From Congeria kusceri (taxonomy: Eukaryota > Mollusca > Bivalvia > Myida > Dreissenidae), in the NCBI GenBank assembly GCA_027627225.1, contig CM051040.1, forward strand, positions 26,630,634 to 26,694,633: DNA of 64,000 bases. The letters are read 5' to 3'. The notes under the pieces are model-generated. The model was given only the letters and a program-made list of their open reading frames with translations. It did not search any database and had not been told where the DNA came from. Position 1 is the stretch's first letter. Each line of letters opens with the position of its first letter. The translations under genes were made by a program, and so were the position numbers. Positions 34,201 to 46,200 of the stretch are shown in pieces.

Positions 34201-37200
34201 CAGAGCTCGGGGAAACGCGACCTTATTTTGGCCCCAAATTGGCCTCAAAACATTGCTGGATAATAAACGGACCTGTAGAAGGGACATCTCTTCGTCTGAG
34301 ACGGGCTGTTCCTCGGGCGACGGCGTTTGCTCCTCTGGCTTCGTCACCTTCTTCTTCTTGTTCCGATCATTTCGCACGGCTGAAATGTAAAACAGTCCTC
34401 ATTGTTACATTGTATGGCGGAAAGCTAGTGTCTCAAATTGACAGTAGCAAAAGCTGATTGGTCAATGTAAACTAAATGTCACATGACTAGTGGTTAAAGA
34501 ACTGGTTTGGGCATTTGGTGGTCATTTTTACAGAGCTATGTACAGGCGACAGTTTAGCTCGTTTTTTAATTTGCTCACACATTTTCGATTTTCATTAAGT
34601 TATGGTTTGCACAGATGTTGTTCATTTACACTGTCTTTGTTCAGAGGAGACTGGCATAAGTAGACATGGTTATAAATCTGATATGAATCCATCAATGCTC
34701 AATTTTTAACACTGTAACTGGGTGATTTCATTAATCATTTAAAATACTTGGATCTGTTTAATGACTTCCTCCAAGACTCATTTTAAATGGCAGATAAATG
34801 CTTTTCAAAACCAATTTTCCTAGCAATTAAAACAAAATACACATAATTGTGTATTACATCTTGGACATATTGACCTGACACTCATGAACTCTATAAATAT
34901 AACTTCATCCTAACATTATTTGCTATATTTATACTTTTGTTTGTGCCATTTAAGTATTTGATATGTTTACTGATACAATAACATTATTTTCAGTGGAATA
35001 TTCTGGCATCGATTAAAATGATTCCAGTAAAAAACCTTACATTCATTACAATCGCTTTATAATATGTTAATGCATAAAGATCTATGTAAGGTTAGTTGTC
35101 CGAGCCATACAGATGACCTACTCTGTAAGGTAACATCAACAAAGTATTGTTATAGTCAGGTTCATACAAGCTTAGACAACAGTAAATTGGATTAAAATGG
35201 CATCCTAAAATACGACGACAAGTAGAAGGTCACATTCTGATGACCATCCAGGCAGCCATAATTTAATCCTAAGAAGTTTAGCGGGTTGACAATGTACCTG
35301 TGCAGAGAAACAAACTTTAATATTAAATCTGACTAGAATTGTCACATGAATGATATACCCCCATAATATGGCCTTGTCACCAAACTATGGCATCCATTCG
35401 AATGAAATGGACACAAAGAGATTGCTTTAATTTGTGAATGTTTTTTTAACAAATCCAAATGATTTAAAGGAATTACATAGAGGGTCAGCCAAGGAACATT
35501 TCTATGAATTATTTGGAAATCCAGCAAGTTATTAAAGACAAAACGTTTTTTCAATACAACCATATAAGGAAAACTGCCCCAGACCCCTATGTTTTTCATC
35601 GGAGAGGAACCATTTTCAAACTCGACCTAGATGTCATAACAACACAAGATTTTTTTCAATTTGACCTAGTGACCTAGTTTGTGACACCACATGACCCAGT
35701 TTCGAATTCATCGGAGATATCATTCGAACAAATGTCCTGGGCAAGTTTCATTTTGATTGGGTAATAACTGTGGTCTATAGAGTGTTCACAAGGAAAATGA
35801 TGACGACAAATGGTTAACGACAAACAATTAACGACGAATGATTAACAATGAAAAATCAAGGACGGATGACAGACAAAAGGCAATCACAAAAGCTCACCAT
35901 GAGCACGTTTTTATTTTTGTTTAATTAGTAAATGGTCAACTTGGAAGATTCTAAAACTGAATGAATATACAAAACATATCGGCAATATCCTTAAAAATTG
36001 TTTTGAAGTAGATGCTAGCAAAACAAAACACTCACAAGGGCTCACCCGAGTACTGGCGAAGATGAAAGCCTTACTGCTGTGAAAGGCTTGTGGGAATGTA
36101 CGCAATAATGTTCTTAAATCATTTGTTTATTTGCTTGGATTTTTCGACGTTTTTAACAGTATTTCCGTCATATCACGGCGGTCAGGTAACCTACTCACAC
36201 TTTTCCTGGGCAAGCTTAGCATACACAAACTGTGCAAGTTAGGTCAAGATGGAATAAACAAGAGGGCCCTAGGACGCTCACCTGAGACCTTGTAACCCAT
36301 TTGGAATTTACATCCCCGAGGCGGTGCTCATTTTTAGCCCAGGGGCATAATTTGAACAATCTTGAACAAAGCTCTGCGCCTTGCGGTTTCAGGTAAAGAT
36401 TTTTAAAGTCATTTTGCTATTTAAGTCTATATAAACCATGTGACCCCCTGGACGTGACCAATTTTTACCCTAGGGGCATAATTTGAACAATCTTTGTAGA
36501 GGACCACTATATGATGTTACATACCAAATATGAAACCTCCAGGCCTTGCAGTTTCAGAGGAGAATTTTTAAAGTCATTCTGCTATTTAAGTCTATATAAA
36601 CCATGTGACAACCGGGGTGTGATCAGTTTTAGCCCCCAGGGGTATAATTTGAACAATCTTTGTTGAGGACCATTATAGGATGTTACATACCAAATAGGAA
36701 ACCTCTGGGCCTTGCGGTTTCAGAGGAGAAGATCAGGGCTTCCATTAAGGGATGTTTGGGAGTAATTTACTCCCATTTTTTGTCACAGGACTTCCGAAAT
36801 TGCAGCCATGGAAGTTGCAGAACTTCCAAAATTTCTGCCATGGAAGTTCCATCGTATAAGGATGAACAAGTTAGATGAAAAATTAAATAATTGATCTAAA
36901 TGTTAAACTCTTTCACTGAATAAATTGGCATATAAACACTTCATGAAAAAGAACTGGCCTTAAAAACACCTTGAATTTTATGCATTACTTAATTTCATTT
37001 CTGAAATACTCAGGACTTATGTAGCGCAATACTGTCAAAACTTCCAAATATTATGAGCAAAACTTTTAAAAGAAGATTTTAAAACACATTTTGCTATTCA
37101 AGTTTATATAAACCATGTGACCCCTGGGCGTGACCAGTTTTGACCCCAGGGGCATAATTTGAACACTCTTTGTAGAGGACCACTATACGATGTTACATAC

Positions 37201-40200
37201 CAAATTAGAAACCTCTGGGCATTGCGGTTTCTGAGGAAAAGATTTTAAAAGTCATTTTGCTATTTAAGTCTAAATAAATCATGTGACACCCGGGGCATGG
37301 CCAGTTTTGATTCCAGGGACATAAATTGAACACTATTTGTAGAGAACCACTACAGAATGTTAAATACCAATTATGAAACCTCTGGGCCTTGCGGTTTCAG
37401 AGAAGAAGATTTTAAAACACATTTTGCTATTCAAGTTTATATAAACCACGTGACCCCTGGGGCGTGCCCAGTTTTGACCCGAGGGGCATAATTTGAACAA
37501 TCTTTGTAGCGGACCACTATAGGATGTTAAATACCAAATATGAAACCTCTGGGCCTTGTGGTTTCAGAGGAGAAGATTTTTAAAGTCATTCTGCTACATA
37601 TTCTATATAAACCATGTGACCCTTGGGGCGTGGCCGGTTTTGACCCCAGGGGCATAATTTGAACAAACTTTGTAAAGGACCACTAAAGGATGTTACATAC
37701 TAAATATGAAATCTCTGGGCCTTGCAGTTTCAGGAGAAGATTTTTAAAGTTATTTTGCTATATATTCTATACAGGGGTGTGGAAATCCTATGCCCGACTT
37801 GTCCGACGAGAGTAATTTTACTGTCCTACAAGTGATTTTTTTCTGTCTACTTGTCCATGGAGAAGTACAATTTCAGGTAAAAAAAAAGATGTTTAAGTTG
37901 GACGATAATTATCGTATTATTATACCCTTGTACATTTGAATGACAAATTGTGTTTTATTTATAATTAAATGAAAAAATATCTCAGGAAGGCCTGAATAAA
38001 AACTCTGTTTTTGTTCAGACAAGTGACTGTTGTTTGCGGACAAGTAGATTTTTGTAATAAACGTGTCCATGGACAAGTTAACAATTTTGATATTTTCACA
38101 AGCTGTTCTATATAAACCATGTGACCCCCGGGGCGTGGCCAGTTCTGACCCCAGAGGTATAATTTGAACAATCTTTGTAGAGGACCACTATAGGATGTTA
38201 CATACCAAATATGAAACCTCTGGGCCTTGTGGTTTCAGAGGAGAAGATTTTTAAAGTCATTTTGCTACATATTCTATATAAGCCATTTGACCCCCGGGGC
38301 GTGGCCCATTTTGACCCCAGGGGCATAATTTAAACAATCTTTGTAGAGGACCACTATAGGATGTTACATACCAAATATGAAACCTCTGGGCCCTGCAGTT
38401 TCAGATATGAAGATTTTCAAGTTTACATTTTAAAAATCTATTTCTAGCTCTTGTGACCTACAAATGCATCGGACCGTAACGATTTGAACAACTTTAAAAG
38501 AGGGTCACCCAAAGATCATTCCTTTGAAGTTTGGTGAAAATCTGTCAAGTGGTTTAGGAGGAGATGTTGTTTGAATGAAAAGTAGACGACGGACACACGC
38601 ACGCACACACGCATGGAAGACAGACAACGGGCGATCACAAAAGCTCACCATGTGCACTTAATGCTCAGGGGAGCTAAAAATGTAAGCTTTATCGCAATAA
38701 CGGTCCAAATTCTTGACGGACTACGGATGACAGCGGAGAGCTCCCCTATACCAATAGCTTACCGAGCACTTCGTGCTCAGATGAGCTAAAAATAAATAAA
38801 TAAGTAAAAAAAATCTGTCAAACTCAATAAAATAAAATAATAGGATCAAGGCATTTTTTCGGATAGGTCTGGTGACCTGAAACAAACATTTTTTGTTTAC
38901 GTGTAACTACCCTTGACATTTGTGCACATTTTTTCTGTGCATAGTAGCACAGTTCATAGGAGTGGTTAACATTCGAAAATGTCCACAACTCGATTCAAAA
39001 CATTCAAAACATTCACGTAAAAACCACCGATAAAAAGATAAATACTTCACAAACAGGGTGAGGAAATATGGAAATATTACAATAATAATACTGTGACTTG
39101 ATATTAATAGTGTTAATGTTAACAATTTATAAACATATACTAATGCTATGGCAATATATTTGTATGACAACAGTTTATATTGTGTACCGATATATTGGTA
39201 CATTTTTGCAATACAAAGACCTAGAACAATACCTTATAATTATCTCATCGCACTTATTGAATTTCATCAACTATTCTCTAGATTTACAATGGTTGCAACT
39301 ATGGTAACAGTAACTCTAAGCAACTATTGCAAATACAAAGCTCCATAGCAGAATCTTAATTTTTTTTCTTAAAATCATGACATCCCTGTGGCTTTTTTGA
39401 TGTACAGTTAAATTAACATTGAAATGTTTTATGCTAGTAACAAGTGAACAGTTGCTGTCTAATTAATATTGCGTAGCACAATTACTACTGAATTTCACTT
39501 ATACAATTTTATTTGAAATTAGACACATATGTACTAGTACCGATACTTAAGATTTTATATGGAGCCTTTTGAAAACTGTTCTTTTCTGAATGCAATGCTA
39601 AATATGGGATTTTAATGGAACACCTAAAACCAGTTAATCAAGCTTTTAGTAAATGTGTGTGCATTTCATTAACCAAGAGTCTAAATAAATATGGATAAAT
39701 ATGGTGTCTATTTACAGCTATGAAATCAAATGCATGGCTACAACAAACACATAACAGCTAGCATAAGCAAACACATACAATATATAAACTAAAATATGCA
39801 TCAAAAGTTTGTACAGTATTGAAACGAAAATAAAACTGCAACTAGAAATGTTGATGTCTTTTTCATGATACATGTACATAACTGTCGTATACTGTCCCAG
39901 GATGATTTAGTAGCCATAAGTGACAAAAATGCCTTTAAGCATAAAATTGAGGCGTGTCGTGGGAAAACCAGTCTTAAAGCATGTGCGTAAAGTGTCGTTC
40001 CAGAACAGCGTGTTAAATTTAAAATTGACATTTTGCAAACGTAAACCATTCGACCGCTAATACATATGAATACTTAGGGCATGACAAAAGTTGTTTTTGC
40101 AGGCGTAAGAAAACTTGTACGTTTGAGATTTTTAGAGGTAAATCTTACATTAAAGAATCTATAGTCCCTTAGCATTATATTTAACAAGAGGGCCAAGATG

Positions 40201-43200
40201 GCCCAAAGGGCTCACCTGAGTACTGGCAAAGATGAAAGCCTTACTATTGTGAAAGGCTTGTGGAAATGTACGCCATAATGTCCTTAAATAATTTGTCTAG
40301 CTGATCTCCTCTCATACATAGAACAAGTAAGGACCTGGATATATTTTCTCTACCCTGGTATCCAATTTTTCGCAGGCAATTTCGGAGGAATAGAGTTAAT
40401 GCTGCAGTTCTGAAAGATAATGGCGACAGCTGTGCAAAGGTCATGAGTATTGCCATTTACCCGTCCTATATTGAAATATCGCTTAAGATTTTATGGTCCT
40501 AGACAAATGGTGCAAGTTTGGTCCAGACTGGTTGAAAATGAAGTTCCCGTCTTGCAACATATTCATTTTGGCATTAATTTTCACAATTAAGGAGATATAA
40601 CTGCTGTGTTCGTGGCCTGTTTCATTTGCAGCTTGAGTTGAGATCTTATGGCCATACAAAACATGTGGAAGTTTTATCAAGATTGAATGAAAAATGAAAT
40701 CTTGATGAACGAAAAAGGCAATTTTTGCATTTTTTTCACTAACAAAGGGGCCATAACTCTGATGTTTGTTGCCCAATCTGACAGATTGTTGGCATGTGTT
40801 GCAGACATAGGTCACATACAAACTGTGGAAATTTGGTCAAGATTGGAAGAAAAATAAAGTCTCTATGAACAAAAATGGCAATTTTTGGATTTTTTTCCAC
40901 ATAAAAGGGGCCATACCTCCGGTGTCTGTGGCCTAACCTTATCCATTTTTGGCTCCTGCTGAAATCTTTTGGTCACACACAAACTGTGCAAGTTTGGTCA
41001 AGATTGGAAAAAAAAGAAGTCTTAATCAAGGTAAAATGGCAATTTTTGCCAATTTTTCAACAAAAAAGGGGTCATAATTCTGGTGTTTGTGGCCCAATCT
41101 GGCCCAATGTTGAACTCTACTGTGATCTTTTGATAATATACAAACTGTGGAAGTTTGGTCAAAATTGGTGGAAAAATGAAGTCTCTATGAACGAAAAAGG
41201 CAATTTTTGCATTTTTTCCCACAAACAAGGGGCCATAACTCTAAGGTTTCTTGTCCAATTTGACCCATTATCAGTACGAACCGAAACTGTATGGTCATAC
41301 ACAAACTGTGCAAGTTAGGTCAAGATTAAATTAAAAAAATAGTCTTTATCGTGATAACGGTCCCAATTGTTGACGGCATACGGACTACGGTCGCCGCCGG
41401 AGAGGTCCCCTATACCAATAGCTCACCGAGCACTTCGTGCTCAGGTGAGCTAATAAATGGCTGTGCATGCGTTAATGTTATGAGAGTTGGGGTTACACCA
41501 TACTAATATGTGGATACATAGGGATGGGTATTAACATAGCCAGTCAACACGCAATTCTGCAGCTAATACATGCCCCACCACCCTTCCTTCACCAATGTAT
41601 ATAATTGCTACCTTAGCCTTCATATAAGCATTCATATAAGCTGCAATTACTGCCATCCTTTTATTTACAATTTATTGTTTTCTTTCAGTTGTAATTTAAA
41701 TAAATAATTCTGTGTCCTGTTTTCTCTCTCCTTAGTTTGCTTATTTTCAAAGTGATCATTGCTTAGAGGTTGTCTATTGCATCTAACTGGCTGAAAATGT
41801 ACGTACAAATGAACGACTAACCTTTTTGAAGAATTGCTGAAAATAAGAAGTCATTTAAAATCAGTTGTCCACAAACAATACAAGTTGCTTCCTCTTTACA
41901 CTATGTGAAGATTGTTAATTTACAGATAAAACTGTTGAACTTTTGATGCACATCTTTGCTATTGAATTGCATAGTATTTACAAAAAATCCGATAAGGAAT
42001 TTAAAAGCTTGCAATAAGCAAATATTGTCAATACTTTTTATATTAAAATCCACATAATGACTGAATTTTCATCCAAATGTTCAAATGTGTGAACCTTTAT
42101 ACAATCATTGGTTTAAAATCAACAGTATAGTAATTAATTATTTTCATAAAGAATTAGCGTTTCGTTTTATGACTCAAAACACTTTATGACTCAAAACAAG
42201 CAAAAAAAGATTAATTAATTAATATATGATGCCAATTTGATTTAGTTTGAATATTTCTGTCAGTATCGACCTTTATTCATATAATCGGCATTAAAATCAG
42301 ATGTTTCTGGATAAAATTAGATTTACAATTTTCAGTAGCTGAAAAGCATCCTTCTTAACAATTTTTTAAATGCCAGTCACTGTTGCAGACATCTGGTTTC
42401 ATGAATGTAGATTTTAACATAACAAGCGTTAACAAAACAAATAAATGTATAATACAGATACAGTAAGCATGTGCATTAAGCAAAAAAAAACTGTGAATAT
42501 ATTATTCTGTTCAAGCCCAACTGATGCACACCTAACTGCTTCTTAGATTAACACAAATAGTATGAATATGAATATTCATTTAACAGGTTTGACAAGACAA
42601 TAGACCAGTGTAAACACCAAATGTTTAATATATATACTTATCACTGAGCCATCTCAAAGATTTGGCAATACAAAAGACCACTTTAAACCGCAATGCTACA
42701 CATATATTGATCACTGAGCCATCTCAAAGATTTGGCAATACAAAAGACCACTTTAAACCGCAATGCTACACACATATATTGATCACTGAGCCATCTCAAA
42801 GATTTGGCAATACAAAAGACCACTTTAAACAGCAATGCTACACATATATTGATCACTGAGCCATCTCAAAGATTTGGCAATACAAAAGACCACTTTAAAC
42901 AGCAATGCTACACATATATTGATCACTGAGCCATCTCAAAAATTTGGCAATACAAAAGACCACTTTAAACAGCAATGCTACACATATATTGATCACTGAG
43001 CCATCTCAAAGATTTGGCAATATAACAGACCACTTTAAACCGCAATGCTACACATATATTGATCACTGAGCCATCTCAAAGATTTGGCAATACAAAAGAC
43101 CACTTTAAACCGCAATGCTACACATATATTGATCACTGAGCCATGTCAAAAATTTGGCAATACAAAAGACCACTTTAAACCGCAATGTTACACATATATT

Positions 43201-46200
43201 GATCACTGAGCCATCTCAAAGATTTGGCAATATAACAGACCACTTTAAACCGCAATGCTACACATATATTGATCACTGAGCCATCTCAAAGATTTGGCAA
43301 TACAAAAGACCACTTTAAACCGCAATGTTACACATATATTGATCACTGAGCCATGTCAAAAATTTGGCAATATAACAGACCAGTTAAAACCTCAACTGCT
43401 AGACCTGTATATAAACCTCAACTGCTAGACCTGTATATTGATCATCGGCCATCTCAAACATTTGGCAATATGGCAGACTGGTTCAAACCTCAAATGCTAG
43501 AAAAGAATGTTGATCACTGAGCCATTTCAAACATTTGGCAATATAACAGACTGGTTGAAATCTCAAATGCTAAACATGTAGATTGATCACTGGGCAATCT
43601 CAAACATTTGGCAATACCAAACACTGGTTGAAACCTCAACTGCTAGACATGTATTTTGATCACTTCTAAGAAATCTGAAAGTTTTGCTTGACAACCTCTG
43701 GGCAAGTAAACCACCTTTCTAGTATGGCTGTTTATGAGCAGTTTAACAATAAACATCACATGAAAAAGATTAAACTGCAACTATTTAGTGTACATTAGCC
43801 TTTTAGAAGCAGTTTGGTGTGCACTGTGAGGTAAAAGCAAATCATTCATAATGTAAGCAGAAAGCTGCATGTGTCATACACAAACTTCAAGCAAACATTG
43901 AGCAATGAAAGAAAACACAAACAAAGCACATTGTGAGGACATGGTGCAAGACTGCTGTATCTCCTTATATTCCTTGTAAAGAGATACCATCATGTTGCAC
44001 TAAGCCATAATTTGGTGTGTACATGTAATATACTTGCGAAAACCATCAGTTTTATTTTGGTAACACAACTGTGGCAACTTGATTACTGAACAAGAATATG
44101 CCTACGAATATTTTTAACCAAAATATGTATGGTTGAAGGAATAATGCTTATTTATGTGTTGACTCTCATCATTGTTGCAATGTATTGAAATTGTAGCCAG
44201 GAATGTCATCTTTGAACAGAAAATCAAGCTGTCCAAAATGCAAGTATTACACATACTGCTGAAAAGCAAATCAAAAATAGCATATATATATATCGCTAAC
44301 CATCCATAAGCAAAAGGTGAACAAATAAAATCCTTTCTATTCGTACAGGAAAATGGCTATTAGATTTAAGAAATAATTTTCGATTTAGAGAATAAACAAC
44401 TTGGAAATTTGGAGTTCTGATGTGTATGAATTAAACCACAAGGGCACTGGCCTGAGTTGTTCAATTTACCACATCAGAAAAACAGATAGTTGTTTGTTAG
44501 CCATTAAACAAAGATATTGTGAATATTATTTTGATTCTAACATGACCTGACAACATTTTCTGCAATTACAATGCGAATTATATTTTACAGTTTCTGAATA
44601 TTTTAAAAAAAAAAAATGTTTTTTTTTTTTGGGGGGGGGGGTTGCTTATTGGTAGTTTAACAAGGTTGAATTTAGTATCATGTTAGTATAGAATGTCAAG
44701 ACTGTCCTATTAATAACTCATGATTACTCAATCGTGCTTTAGAATTAGATGACACATGAATAGCTAGTGTCGTTCATCATTTTGTTCTGGTCTTAAATCT
44801 GAAACTGGCTTATTTAATTTCACTGTATGCAAAATGCGTTTACATATAATGCTTACAAGAAATAAAGCAAATCAGACCTTTTTTTTCACCTTTGGGGGAA
44901 AGGTGGCAGATGGGGAATTTTTTGGCAAAAGGGGAATTTTTTTTTAGAAAAGCATTATTCATTCTACTTTGTCATAAAACTTTAATCAATTGTTTTGCAA
45001 CAAATGATAACTAATTTGGTTTGATGAAAAATTGCTGGCATTGTTTATGAAAAATCCTCAATTTTTGTCTGATTTTGGTTTGGGTTTTTTTTCAAATTAA
45101 AGCTTACATTCTGAGGGGAATTTCAAGGTAGATTTAGGGGGAAAATATATACTTCTTAAGCAGGGAAATGGGGCTGAATTTCGGCCCCAAATTGGCCCTA
45201 AAAAAACACTGCAAATGTGAGGGATTGGAATCACATAATGAATCTCCATCGACAAAACTAAAATTCTTTCAGAGTTTTAATAACCTTTTTCCTGAAAGTT
45301 ATTCTAAGAAGCAAGTATGGAAACTATTGAAAAGATTCTTGCTGCACAGTGGTAGTTTCCTGGTATTCAAACTAACACAACCAGTCCCACACACAAATAA
45401 CCAACACTGTGAGAATACACTGAATTTCATGAATTACCTTCCTTGGACATTCCACTGGCAAAACATTTCTGCAGACGGCAGTACTGGCATCTGTTACGGG
45501 TGACCTTGTTGATAACGCAGTTCTTATCTTTGTGACAGGTGTACTGCATGTTGCGCTGGACACTCCGGCGGAAAAATCCCTGCAAAAACACACGAGCGCA
45601 CATACAAGAGTGAGGACTAATGTACTCGAGGTAACCTGGAACTAAAATAGGACAAGTTAGCTTACTTCTTATTCACTGTGTTTCTCCAGTTCTTTGATTT
45701 GTGTATGAACAAACATATATATGAGGCGGGTCGTATTGTGTCATCCTAGATCACAGGCTGATCCTGGACGACTCTTTCCACTTTTATGGTATTTTCTGTT
45801 TCAAGGAAGTCTCTTCTAAACATAAATCCACTGTAGGCAGAAAGTTCTGGGACAACACTTTGTAAGTCAGTCCAGAAGTGCGAAATTCAGTCAAGGACTG
45901 ATGATTTTAGAACCCTGAGAAGAACTGCTAAAAGGAAAGACAAAGTGTTATGTTGTATGCAGCTTTATATACCTAAAATCCGATGTCTTTTTCCCCCCGG
46001 ACCTGAAATCATTCAGCGTGTCAAATTCCCACCTGTCAGAATTTGCTTTAGTCTAAAATCCCGTATATGTCCACCGCTTTTCCCCCCTTGATAGGTGCAT
46101 ACTGGTAAACATGAGTAACGATAAATGATTAACCATTTGAACATACTCTATAACATTATTCATGAATATTTATAAATGCACAGTCTGTGAACATACTCTA

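Larger units (their letters stand above)
36251..38679. repeat. Family B array, about 165-bp units, with two insertions
   Basis: Starts ACAAGAGGGCCCTAGGACGC and CTCACCTGAG, ends GCTCACCATGTGCAC ... GCTCAGGGGAGCTAAAAA. Units carry AACCATGTGACCCC, GACCCCAGGGGCATAATTTG, AGAGGACCACTATAGGATGT and CTCTGGGCCTTGCGGTTTCA. Interrupted at 36734 and 37772. Confidence 0.85.
36027..38787. mobile_element. Family A element carrying a nested family B element
   Basis: Left piece 36027-36250 (GGCTCACCCGAGTACTGGCG ... TTAGGTCAAGATGGAATAAA). Right piece about 38680-38787 (GCTTTATCGCAATAACGGTC ... TTCGTGCTCAGATGAGCT). These adjoin in the uninterrupted copy at 41310-41450. The interval between them is a complete family B array. 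Confidence 0.75.

Noticed and set aside
42635..43660. CRISPR-like array with 70-bp period.
   Set aside because: No repeat/spacer alternation: the whole 70 bp repeats, in a eukaryotic intron.
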